Shown: positions 1 to 6,511, numbered from the stretch's first letter. The stretch is 6,759 bases of DNA from Halothece sp964463655 (GCA_964463655.1 CAYXDG010000119.1:1-6759); one strand, 5' to 3'. Made by a program: numbers and translations. Notes: generated by a model from the sequence alone, not told the origin.

Positions 1-2
1 GT

Positions 3-29
3 GCGACCGTCTCGGTCGCTAGTCTTTTT
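3..29 (+). terminator. Rho-independent-type terminator of an upstream gene
   Basis: A perfect 7-bp stem (GCGACCG at 3-9 with CGGTCGC at 13-19) closes a three-base loop. It is followed by TAGTC and five T residues at 25-29. The GC-rich stem and T-run fit an intrinsic terminator reading on the plus strand, so it probably ends a gene to the left of the window. That gene is not visible here. Confidence 0.6.
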
Positions 30-248
30 AAGAACGTCCTAACCTGATTTTGTAGTGCTATATTTGTTGACCCCTAAGTGATCAACTCTGTATTTGATTC
101 AGATCATTTTTGTAAGTTCTGACTTGTCAAAATTGTAAACCTATATTAAAAAATGAAAATAAATCTATTCAAAGACAACAAAGATCGACAAACTTTGATC
201 AAACTAGAGATAAGAATCTTGCCCCCAAAAGATTAAGAAAATATAAAG

Positions 249-563
249 ATGAACGACTTACAACAATATCAATTTAAATGCACCCTGACTTTTGGCGATA
301 TTTACGGACAGATTATTATCTGGCTCATTGTCATTTTCCTCAGTTTAGCGACTGCCTTAGCTTTATGGAGCAGCGAGCGCCAAATCTACGCCCTCGCAAC
401 AGTTGGGCTGATTTTAGTGCTATCTTTACCCTTCCTGCTATTTGCATTTGTCACCACCCTATTTAACCATATTCAGATGACCCCGATCGAGGCACAAGCC
501 ACCAGTAAAAAACGCTCTAAACCACCAGAAAGTCAGCAAAAAACCGCCACCTCTGCTGGGTGA
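249..563 (+). CDS. Small two-helix membrane protein, unknown function
   Basis: The 104-residue product is not one I recognise. It has a short polar N-terminus, a first hydrophobic segment at about residues 21-40 and a second at about 47-72, joined by a short charged turn (SSERQ). A polar, lysine-rich tail follows (about 78-104, including KKRSK). It has no cleavable-looking signal peptide and no enzymatic motif. This suggests an inner or thylakoid membrane hairpin protein with its tail in the cytoplasm, judged by the positive-inside rule. No good Shine-Dalgarno precedes the ATG, which is common in cyanobacteria. It lies 206 bases upstream of fbp on the same strand. Co-transcription is not excluded because no terminator is obvious between them. 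The gene call rests on length, hydrophobic pattern and lack of a competing ORF. Confidence 0.7.
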   Translation: MNDLQQYQFKCTLTFGDIYGQIIIWLIVIFLSLATALALWSSERQIYALATVGLILVLSLPFLLFAFVTTLFNHIQMTPIEAQATSKKRSKPPESQQKTATSAG

Positions 564-583
564 GTTTAATCAAGGCTTTAGGT

Positions 584-612
584 TTGACTCATGAGGGATT
601 AATCATTCTTAT
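584..612 (+). promoter_or_regulatory. Candidate sigma-70-type promoter upstream of fbp
   Basis: TTGACT at 584-589 matches five of six positions of the -35 consensus. After a 17-base spacer, TCTTAT at 607-612 matches four of six positions of the -10 consensus. It would leave a 5' leader of roughly 150 bases before the fbp start. The match is suggestive only, since AT-rich intergenic DNA gives such hits by chance. Confidence 0.3.
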
Positions 613-757
613 TTAAACTTGAAGGGAAAAGAGGAGGCTAAATTTTGAAAGCTAAATTTGGTCTAAAGTTAGAAGCCTGTGAGCAAAAGTGTTTCTATGA
701 TTGGGAATAGGAAATCTCCCCAAGAATAATCCTCCATAACTGCGTTGAACGCCACCC

Positions 758-764
758 AAGGAGA
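758..764 (+). promoter_or_regulatory. Ribosome binding site of fbp
   Basis: AAGGAGA lies five bases upstream of the ATG at 770 and supports that start codon for fbp. Confidence 0.7.
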
Positions 765-769
765 AAACT

Positions 770-1777
770 ATGGTTAATCCCGCGCAATCTCAGGCTTTAG
801 ATCGAGATTGCACCACTCTCTCTCGTCATGTCTTAAAGCAATTCCCAACATTTTCTCCAGAAGCCCAAGACCTGAGCGCTTTGATGAATCGGATCGCCCT
901 CGCAGGGAAACTGATTTCACGGCGCTTGAGTCGTGCGGGTTTAATTGAAGGAGTCCTCGGATTTACAGGGGAAACCAACATTCAAGGGGAATCTGTCAAG
1001 AAAATGGATGTTTACGCCAATGACGTTTTTATCTCGGTATTTAAGGAAAGTGGTCTGGTTTGTCGCCTCGCCTCAGAGGAAATGGATGAACCCTACTATA
1101 TCCCTGAAAACTGCCCCATTGGACGTTATACGCTTCTGATGGACCCCATTGATGGGTCTTCTAATATCGATACCAACTTAAGCGTCGGGTCAATCTTTGC
1201 CATCCGTCAACAGGAAGGGGACGATAGAGATCAAAGCGCTAGCGACTTGTTACAAAATGGACAAAAGCAAATTGCTGCTGGGTATATCCTTTATGGTGCA
1301 AGCACGATGTTGGTCTATTCCCTAGGAAATGGCGTTCACTCCTTTACCCTAGACCCCAGTTTAGGAGAATTTATCCTTGCTGAAGAAAACATGAAGATTC
1401 CAGAAAAGGGGTCGGTTTATAGTCTCAATGAAGGAAACTATTGGCAATGGGAAGAACCCATCCGCAACTATGTGCAGTACGTCCATCGCCAAGAAGGATA
1501 TAGCGCTCGTTATGGCGGGGCGTTAGTAGGAGATTTTCACCGCATTCTTCAGCAAGGAGGCGTATTTCTGTATCCAGGCACCGTCAATAAACCAGAAGGA
1601 AAGATACGATTGTTATACGAGTCCTTGCCCTTAGCGTTTCTGGTGGAACAAGCGGGTGGAAAAGCAAGCACTGGTAAAGAACGCTTAATGGATGTTATCC
1701 CTGAGAAACTCCATGCTCGTTCTCCTCTGATTATTGGCAGTCCGAAAGATGTCGAGTTGGTGGAATCTTTCCATTAA
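770..1777 (+). CDS. fbp: Class I fructose-1,6-bisphosphatase
   Basis: The 335-residue product hydrolyses fructose-1,6-bisphosphate to fructose-6-phosphate and phosphate in the cytosol, for gluconeogenesis and hexose recycling into the OPP pathway. The class I signature is clear: the metal-binding DPIDGSS at 125-131, upstream acidic residues in SEEMDEP (102-108), SARYGGALVGDFHR (245-258) for substrate binding, and KIRLLYE (278-284) whose final Glu is the expected metal ligand, followed by LAFLVEQAGGKAS. Length is normal for the family. The segment at 148-167, near where chloroplast enzymes carry a thioredoxin-controlled cysteine loop, has no Cys; the only cysteines are C14, C99 and C115. That argues against plastid-type redox control. 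In cyanobacteria the Calvin-cycle activity is usually attributed to a separate class II FBP/SBPase, so this enzyme is more likely catabolic or gluconeogenic. It leads the fbp–tal–zwf–opcA cluster. Confidence 0.96.
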   Translation: MVNPAQSQALDRDCTTLSRHVLKQFPTFSPEAQDLSALMNRIALAGKLISRRLSRAGLIEGVLGFTGETNIQGESVKKMDVYANDVFISVFKESGLVCRLASEEMDEPYYIPENCPIGRYTLLMDPIDGSSNIDTNLSVGSIFAIRQQEGDDRDQSASDLLQNGQKQIAAGYILYGASTMLVYSLGNGVHSFTLDPSLGEFILAEENMKIPEKGSVYSLNEGNYWQWEEPIRNYVQYVHRQEGYSARYGGALVGDFHRILQQGGVFLYPGTVNKPEGKIRLLYESLPLAFLVEQAGGKASTGKERLMDVIPEKLHARSPLIIGSPKDVELVESFH

Positions 1778-1817
1778 AAAGCCAAAAGATTTGAAGCTGA
1801 CATTCAAGAAAACTCAT

Positions 1818-1824
1818 AAGGAGG
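1818..1824 (+). promoter_or_regulatory. Strong ribosome binding site of tal
   Basis: AAGGAGG is a near-perfect anti-16S complement seven bases before the ATG at 1832. It fixes the tal start and is the strongest site in the cluster, suggesting efficient translation within the fbp–tal message. Confidence 0.8.
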
Positions 1825-1831
1825 AATCACT

Positions 1832-2986
1832 ATGACCGCAGCGGATCAAAATTTAATCCTACAAATTGAAAAAGAATATGGTCAAAGCATCTGGATGGAT
1901 AACCTCAGCCGTGATATTATCCGTTCTGGTGAACTGAAACGCTTGACCGAAGAACGAGGCATTCACGGAATTACCTCTAATCCCACCATCTTTGAAAAGG
2001 CGATCGCAGGCAACCAAATCTACGACGCAGATATTGAAGCGGGAAGCAAAGCAGGGAAATCTGTACAAGCCATTTATGAATCCCTCGTCTTTGAAGACAT
2101 CCGCGAGGCTTGCGACATTCTTCGCCCCATCTACGATGAAACCAATGGACTCGATGGCTATGTCAGCATTGAAGTCCCCCCAACAATCGCCCAAGACACC
2201 GAAAGCACCCTCAGCGAAGCCCGTCGCTATTATCAAGAAATCGGTCGGGAAAACGTCATGATTAAAATTCCTGGCACCCCTGAAGGATTACCCGCAGTGG
2301 AAGCAGCCATCCGCGATGGCATCAATATTAATGTGACTCTCCTTTTCTCCGTCCAAAGCTACATCGACACCGCTAATGCTTACATTCGCGGGTTAGAAAA
2401 GCGGGTCGAAGATGGCAACGACATCAGTAAGATTGCTTCTGTAGCCAGTTTCTTCCTCAGTCGCATTGATGTCAAAATCGACAAAATGATCGACGAGAAA
2501 GTTAAAGGAGAAGACGAAGAAGCAACTAAAGCAAAATTAGAAGCCATTAAAGGCAAAGTCGCCATTGCCAACGCCAAGATTGCTTATCAAGAGTTCAAGA
2601 AAATCTTTAGCAGCGATCGCTGGAAAGCCCTAGAAGCTAAAGGCGCTCACTTCCAACGCCTCCTCTGGGCAAGTACAGGCTCCAAAAACCCAGACTACAG
2701 CGATGTGATGTATGTGGATGAATTAGTCGGTCGCAATACCGTTAATACAATGCCCCCAGACACAATCGAGGCTTGTGCCGACCACTGTCACCCAGGCGAT
2801 CGCATTGAAACCGACATCGAAGCCTGTTACCAACTGATGGAAACCCTTAAAAGCCCCGATGTCAACATCGACTTAGACCAAGTGATGGCTGAATTGCTCG
2901 AAGAAGGGATCGACAAATTCGTCAAACCCTACGAATCTCTCATCTCCTCCCTTGACAGCAAAGTCAAACAACTAACCGCAGTGTAA
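1832..2986 (+). CDS. tal: Transaldolase
   Basis: The 384-residue product transfers a dihydroxyacetone unit between sedoheptulose-7-phosphate and glyceraldehyde-3-phosphate, giving fructose-6-phosphate and erythrose-4-phosphate in the cytosol. Visible family features are WMDNLSR (21-27) with the catalytic Asp at 24, GITSNPTIFEKAI (46-58), ENVMIKIPGT (140-149) with the Schiff-base Lys at 145, NVTLLFS (167-173), FFLSRIDVKID (207-217), and QRLLWASTGSKNPDYSD (275-291). The length and the lysine-rich insertion at about 221-245 fit the longer bacterial transaldolase type found in cyanobacteria and actinobacteria rather than the ~316-residue E. coli TalB type. It starts 54 bases after fbp with no terminator between, so the two are probably co-transcribed. 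Two HIP1 octamers (2613 and 2796) and a third (2000) lie inside the gene. Confidence 0.96.
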   Translation: MTAADQNLILQIEKEYGQSIWMDNLSRDIIRSGELKRLTEERGIHGITSNPTIFEKAIAGNQIYDADIEAGSKAGKSVQAIYESLVFEDIREACDILRPIYDETNGLDGYVSIEVPPTIAQDTESTLSEARRYYQEIGRENVMIKIPGTPEGLPAVEAAIRDGININVTLLFSVQSYIDTANAYIRGLEKRVEDGNDISKIASVASFFLSRIDVKIDKMIDEKVKGEDEEATKAKLEAIKGKVAIANAKIAYQEFKKIFSSDRWKALEAKGAHFQRLLWASTGSKNPDYSDVMYVDELVGRNTVNTMPPDTIEACADHCHPGDRIETDIEACYQLMETLKSPDVNIDLDQVMAELLEEGIDKFVKPYESLISSLDSKVKQLTAV

Positions 2987-2989
2987 GAT

Positions 2990-3130
2990 AACTTTCTTTG
3001 CCCCCTCAATCCCCCAAAATCGGGGGAGTTCTCCTGATTTTGCCCTCAAAGCAGCGAGTCGGGGGCAAAAAGTTAATTCACTCAAGCCCCCAATGCTGGG
3101 GAGTTAGGGGGGATTCCCAAACCTGGGGGC
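2990..3130. repeat. Nested C/G-run inverted repeats between tal and zwf
   Basis: This gap is built of C-runs and G-runs. An outer arm at 2990-3005 (ending TTTGCCCCC) pairs with GGGGGCAAAAAGTT at 3061-3074 with a two-base bulge. Inside it, TCCCCC at 3010-3015 pairs with GGGGGA at 3022-3027. A second unit has CCCCA at 3088-3092 pairing with TGGGG at 3097-3101, and GCCCCCA at 3086-3092 can instead pair with TGGGGGC at 3124-3130. The motif around 3000-3030 and the reverse complement of 3086-3115 resemble each other, so the two are inverted copies of one unit. Such CCCCCAAAATTGGGGG-like elements are, from memory, widely scattered in intergenic DNA of many cyanobacteria. No clean T-run follows any hairpin, so a full terminator is not indicated. 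An effect on mRNA stability or read-through into zwf is inference. Confidence 0.75.
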
Positions 3131-3164
3131 ATTAGTCTTTCAAAATAACAAATAATAATCAGAT

Positions 3165-4694
3165 ATGGTAACCCTTAAAGAAAATCCCCTTCGTATTGGC
3201 TTACAACAAGAAAGAACACCAGAACCAGCCATTCTGGTGATTTTTGGCGCATCTGGAGACTTAACCCAACGCAAACTCGTTCCTGCCCTTTATCAACTCA
3301 AACAAGAACATCGACTGCCAGGAGAATTAACCATTGTGGGAGTCGCCAGAAGAGACTGGAGTCACGACTACTTTCGCGAGAAAATGCGCGAAGGCGTGGA
3401 AGACTTTTCTACAGGTATTGGGAACGAAGAACTCTGGAAAGACTTCGCCCAAGGGCTTTACTATTGTTCTGGGAACATGGATGAAGAGGAAAGTTACCAG
3501 AAACTGAAAGCCTTTCTCTGTGAACTAGACGGGAAACGCGGAACAAGAGGCAATCGGGTTTTTTATTTAGCCGTGTCCCCAAAATTTTTCCCAGAAGCGA
3601 TTCAGCAGTTGGGAAAAGCAAGAATGCTAGAAGACCCGAAAAAACATCGCCTCGTCATTGAAAAGCCCTTCGGAAAAGATTTAGCCTCAGCAAGGTCTCT
3701 GAATCGGACAGTACAGGAGGTCTGCTATGAGAACCAAGTCTATCGTATTGACCATTATTTAGGAAAAGAAACCGTACAAAACTTGTTAGTGTTCCGTTTT
3801 GCTAATGCAATTTTTGAACCCCTCTGGAATCGCCAATTTGTGGATCATGTCCAGATTACAGTTGCTGAAACCGTTGGCGTAGAAGACCGCGCTGGCTATT
3901 ACGAAACCTCTGGCGCATTGCGGGATATGGTACAAAATCACCTAATGCAGCTAGTTGCTCTCACGGCTATGGAACCGCCCAATTCCTTAGATGCGAACAG
4001 TATTCGCAGCGAAAAGACTAAGGCGCTAGAATCTTTTTATTTGTGCGACCCCAATAATTTGGATAAGTGCGCGGTTCGAGGACAATATAGCGCGGGTTGG
4101 ATGAAAGGAAAACCAGTTCCGGGTTATCGAGAAGAAAATGGCGTTGACCCAAACTCTACCACGCCTACGTTTGCAGGGTTAAAACTCTTCTGCGATAATT
4201 GGCGTTGGAAAGGTGTTCCCTTCTATATCCGTACTGGAAAGCGTCTTCCTAAGAAAGTAACAGAGATCGCGATTCAGTTTCGAGAAGTCCCCCTGTTAAT
4301 TTTCCAATCCGCAGCGCAACAAACCAATCCTAATGTGTTAACCATGCGGATTCAGCCCAATGAAGGGATTTCCTTGCGGTTTGAGGCAAAAATGCCAGGA
4401 CCCGATCTCAGAACGCGATCGGTGGATATGGACTTTAGTTATGGGTCTTCCTTTGGCATGGCAACCGCAGACGCTTACAATCGCCTATTGTTGGATTGTA
4501 TGTTAGGCGATCAAACCCTCTTTACTCGATCGGATGAAGTAGAAGAAGCCTGGCGGGTGGTCAGTCCAGCCCTCTATGCGTGGGATGAAGCTAGCGATCC
4601 GACCTTAGTGCCACAATATGAAGCAGGAACTTGGCAACCAGCTAAAGCAGAAGCCTTGATCAACGCTGACGGTAGGCGTTGGCGCAGGTTATAG
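3165..4694 (+). CDS. zwf: Glucose-6-phosphate 1-dehydrogenase
   Basis: The 509-residue enzyme oxidises glucose-6-phosphate to 6-phosphogluconolactone with reduction of NADP, the entry step of the OPP pathway. The dinucleotide-binding GASGDL is at 28-33, EKPFGKD at 166-172, and the substrate-binding and catalytic RIDHYLGKE at 194-202. The large beta+alpha domain fills the C-terminal half, with YIRTGKRLPKK at 354-364, and the protein ends in DGRRWRRL, which I recall as typical of cyanobacterial Zwf. C187 and C445 sit at positions I recall as the conserved redox-candidate cysteines of cyanobacterial G6PDH. No Shine-Dalgarno is seen before the ATG, but MVTLKENPLRIGLQQERTPEP matches the usual cyanobacterial N-terminus, which supports this start. 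It follows tal after a repeat-filled 178-base gap, so it may also have its own promoter, and it is 27 bases from the opcA start. Confidence 0.97.
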   Translation: MVTLKENPLRIGLQQERTPEPAILVIFGASGDLTQRKLVPALYQLKQEHRLPGELTIVGVARRDWSHDYFREKMREGVEDFSTGIGNEELWKDFAQGLYYCSGNMDEEESYQKLKAFLCELDGKRGTRGNRVFYLAVSPKFFPEAIQQLGKARMLEDPKKHRLVIEKPFGKDLASARSLNRTVQEVCYENQVYRIDHYLGKETVQNLLVFRFANAIFEPLWNRQFVDHVQITVAETVGVEDRAGYYETSGALRDMVQNHLMQLVALTAMEPPNSLDANSIRSEKTKALESFYLCDPNNLDKCAVRGQYSAGWMKGKPVPGYREENGVDPNSTTPTFAGLKLFCDNWRWKGVPFYIRTGKRLPKKVTEIAIQFREVPLLIFQSAAQQTNPNVLTMRIQPNEGISLRFEAKMPGPDLRTRSVDMDFSYGSSFGMATADAYNRLLLDCMLGDQTLFTRSDEVEEAWRVVSPALYAWDEASDPTLVPQYEAGTWQPAKAEALINADGRRWRRL

Positions 4695-4708
4695 AAAACA
4701 ATTATCTC

Positions 4709-4714
4709 AGGAAG
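4709..4714 (+). promoter_or_regulatory. Ribosome binding site that decides the opcA start
   Basis: AGGAAG ends one base before the first in-frame ATG (4716), which is too close for normal initiation, but seven bases before the second ATG (4722). The spacing therefore favours 4722. The resulting N-terminus, MTAQSPPLVSL, also fits the usual OpcA start. Confidence 0.65.
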
Positions 4715-4721
4715 TATGATT

Positions 4722-5852
4722 ATGACAGCACAATCTCCCCCCCTAGTTTCGTTACAACATCCCAAAGATATCTCCATTGATGACATTGACTCGGAACTGA
4801 ACCAGATTTGGCAAAATAACAGTGGGGCTGATGGCACGATCGCAACTCGCGCTACTACCTTCTCAATGGTGGTTTATGAAAGTGAAGTAAAAGCACAGCC
4901 AAATCAGATTACAGACGCGATCGCAGCAGCGAATCCCTGTCGCATTATTACCCTTTATCCCACACAAGGAGAAGACGAAGGGGTTTCTGCACAAGTCTCC
5001 GCTTACTGTCCCATTCAAAAGCAGGGCAGCAATAGCCTTGTCTGTTGTGAGTATATAAACCTCACAGGAACTCCCGCAGCCCTAGAACGTATTGGTGGAA
5101 TGATTTCAGCACTCATGCTCAGTGAGCTTCCTAAGTTTCTCTGGTGGAAAGCTGTCCCCGCCCCAGAGTCAGACCTCTTTCAACGTTTAGCAGACAGCAG
5201 CGATATTATTATCATTGATTCGAGTTCCTTTGCTGAACCCGAAGCAGAATTAGAAGCAGTGGGTCAAACCCTCGCCGAAGGTAGGGTCTTTGCCGATCTC
5301 AACTGGCGACGGCTAGCCTCTTGGCAAGAATTAACCGCCGAAGCCTTTGACCCCCCTGAAAGGCGCAGCGCCCTTAGTGAGGTCGATCGCGTCACCATTG
5401 ACTATGAAAAAGGCAATCCCACCCAAACCCTCATGTTCCTCGGTTGGTTAGCCTCTCGCCTCAATTGGCAGCCTGTTTCCTACGAATACGAAGGCGGAGA
5501 CTATGACATCCGTCGCGTTAAGTTTACCAACGATCAGCAAAAAGAAATTCAAGCCGAACTCGCGGGGATTCCTGTGGATGCTGGGGACATCCCCGGGGAT
5601 TTAATTAGCTTACGCCTCAGTTCCACCAACTTAGAAGCCGATTGCTGCACGGTGCTTTGTTCCGAAACCACAGGCTGTATGCGGATGGAAGCAGGCGGTG
5701 GCGCACAATCCTGTCGCATTGAACAAGTAACCCCCCTCTCTGATCAAAAAACAGAACAACTGTTAACCAAACAACTACAACGCTGGGGACGAGAAGTGCT
5801 TTATGAAGAAAGCATGGCTCTAACCTACGCAATCTTGAAACTGAAACCTTGA
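4722..5852 (+). CDS. opcA: Glucose-6-phosphate dehydrogenase activator/assembly protein OpcA
   Basis: From the ATG at 4722 the product is 376 residues; a start at 4716 would add two. OpcA is not an enzyme: it binds G6PDH, promotes its active oligomer and raises its affinity for glucose-6-phosphate. Recognisable parts are the N-terminal PLVSLQHPKDISIDDIDSELNQIW, the central VSAYCPIQKQ and ELPKFLWWKAVP (about 135-146), FADLNWRRLASWQ, and LMFLGWLASRLNWQP (about 237-251). Near the C-terminus lies a cysteine cluster, C308, C309, C313 and C319. The C313–C319 spacing equals that of the Cys393/Cys399 pair which I recall as the thioredoxin-sensitive disulfide of Anabaena OpcA. The protein is about 90 residues shorter than I remember for that homologue, and the shortage appears to lie between about residues 53 and 70. 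It follows zwf by 27 bases and is surely co-expressed with its partner. Confidence 0.93.
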   Translation: MTAQSPPLVSLQHPKDISIDDIDSELNQIWQNNSGADGTIATRATTFSMVVYESEVKAQPNQITDAIAAANPCRIITLYPTQGEDEGVSAQVSAYCPIQKQGSNSLVCCEYINLTGTPAALERIGGMISALMLSELPKFLWWKAVPAPESDLFQRLADSSDIIIIDSSSFAEPEAELEAVGQTLAEGRVFADLNWRRLASWQELTAEAFDPPERRSALSEVDRVTIDYEKGNPTQTLMFLGWLASRLNWQPVSYEYEGGDYDIRRVKFTNDQQKEIQAELAGIPVDAGDIPGDLISLRLSSTNLEADCCTVLCSETTGCMRMEAGGGAQSCRIEQVTPLSDQKTEQLLTKQLQRWGREVLYEESMALTYAILKLKP

Positions 5853-5894
5853 ACTTAGTCTGCTTAATTGTGGCTCTTAGTGTGACTTACCGCC

Positions 5895-5923
5895 AAGAGA
5901 GAGTTGTTTACTCTCTCTTTTTT
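5895..5923 (+). terminator. Intrinsic terminator after opcA
   Basis: A perfect 10-bp stem (AAGAGAGAGT at 5895-5904 with ACTCTCTCTT at 5910-5919) encloses the loop TGTTT and runs straight into a T-rich tract (5918-5923, then CTTTCTTT). It sits 43 bases past the opcA stop and most likely ends the fbp–tal–zwf–opcA transcript. Confidence 0.85.
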
Positions 5924-6020
5924 CTTTCTTTCCCCAAGAGGTGTACATTGTAATCCAAAATACTAAGCAAACTCAAACTTGCTCATGAGAAATATTTAAC
6001 TTAAGTTTCTTCCAATTGCT

Positions 6021-6041
6021 ATGATTTCCTCGGAAAATCAT
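6021..6041. repeat. Imperfect 21-base palindrome, operator-like
   Basis: ATGATTTCC at 6021-6029 is mirrored by GGAAAATCAT at 6032-6041 with a single extra A and a two-base centre. The short centre makes a protein-binding dyad more likely than an RNA hairpin. No known operator consensus was recognised. Confidence 0.4.
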
Positions 6042-6054
6042 GTTAATCTTAAAC

Positions 6055-6081
6055 TAAGGTTGAACTAAGATTTTAACCTTA
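6055..6081. repeat. Inverted repeat TAAGGTT / AACCTTA
   Basis: TAAGGTT at 6055-6061 is the exact reverse complement of AACCTTA at 6075-6081, with 13 bases between. The half-site resembles the unit CTTAACCT of the cyanobacterial Pho box; an exact CTTAACCT occurs on the minus strand at 6186-6193. The regular 11-base tandem spacing of a true Pho box is not present. Confidence 0.35.
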
Positions 6082-6400
6082 AGCAAACTTAAAGCAAAAT
6101 AGTTTCATTGGAAAGCTGAGGCTTTTCTCCATAGCAAGCGCTAACCTTCTCTATTCTTTTCTTGGAAACTAAGTAAACTTGACAAAGGTTAAGAGGGTTT
6201 TAATAGCCGTTGTTAATTCCAAGGTGTAAAGGTGACTGAGAATTAAGCAACAAGAATAAGTGATCTTTGTCAAATTTGCGAACCGAAAGATTCCTACCTG
6301 AAACTAAAATTGTGACCCTTTTAATTGAAGCACAGGCCCTGCCAAGAGAAAACAAACAGCAGACTCTTAATGAACTGTCCACTCCTCACAATCACTAACC

Positions 6401-6511
6401 ATGAATATGTCCATGTTAATTCCTCTCCTTGCGATCGTATATCTTTCCCTAATCTATGGAGCACTTGTTCTAGCTCAAAGAGTGCGTGATTTACAGTCGA
6501 ATCGGACTTAA
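6401..6511 (+). CDS. Possible 36-residue single-pass membrane peptide
   Basis: The reading frame starts ATG AAT ATG TCC ATG and ends at TAA 6509-6511. The peptide begins MNMSMLIPLLAIVYLSLIYG and continues ALVLAQRVRDLQSNRT. Residues 5-25 form one hydrophobic helix, followed by a charged tail with three Arg, which is the shape of the small single-helix subunits of photosynthetic and NDH-1 complexes. I do not recognise it as any named one (compared from memory with Psb, Psa, Pet and Ndh small subunits). No clear Shine-Dalgarno precedes it, and three in-frame ATGs leave the start open (6401, 6407 or 6413). It stands alone in non-coding DNA, 548 bases past opcA. It could be a chance ORF, and a minus-strand ORF also spans the region, but the compact hydrophobic pattern favours the plus strand. 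Confidence 0.35.
   Translation: MNMSMLIPLLAIVYLSLIYGALVLAQRVRDLQSNRT

Larger units (their letters stand above)
5924..6400. other. AT-rich non-coding stretch with short repeats
   Basis: No convincing gene lies here; the minus-strand ORFs overlapping it look like chance openings. Three degenerate copies of a 15-base motif, roughly CTAAGCAAACTTAAA, begin at 5963, 6079 and 6169. AACTAAG occurs at 6052 and 6063, 11 bases apart, and again at 6167. AAGGTT or its complement AACCTT occurs at 6056, 6075, 6143 and 6185. This is repeat content above what the surroundings show and may be regulatory DNA for whatever lies to the right, but no promoter could be placed with confidence. Confidence 0.5.

Noticed and set aside
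124..152. A possible promoter (TTGTCA ... TAAAAA) before the 104-residue membrane protein.
   Set aside because: The -10-like hexamers at usable spacing are poor matches, and the better TATATT is only 12 bases from the -35-like box.
194..203. The perfect palindrome TTTGATCAAA upstream of the 104-residue membrane protein.
   Set aside because: Ten AT-rich bases are short enough to occur by chance, and no matching second site or known operator consensus was found.
1859..2236. A 125-codon minus-strand ORF inside tal, and a 65-codon one at 2380-2577.
   Set aside because: Both are antisense shadows of a well-conserved transaldolase gene with all its motifs in the plus frame.
3010..3027. The C5/G5 hairpin after tal as an intrinsic terminator.
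   Set aside because: The stem is not followed by a T-run (GTTCTCC comes next), and the whole gap fits a dispersed repeat better than a terminator.
6381..6390. ACTCCTCACA, ten of the eleven bases of the core motif of the cyanobacterial small RNA Yfr1 (ACTCCTCACAC).
   Set aside because: The final base differs, no stem-loop flanks it on either side, and no T-run terminator follows; the region runs into the small ORF. A chance match is more likely.
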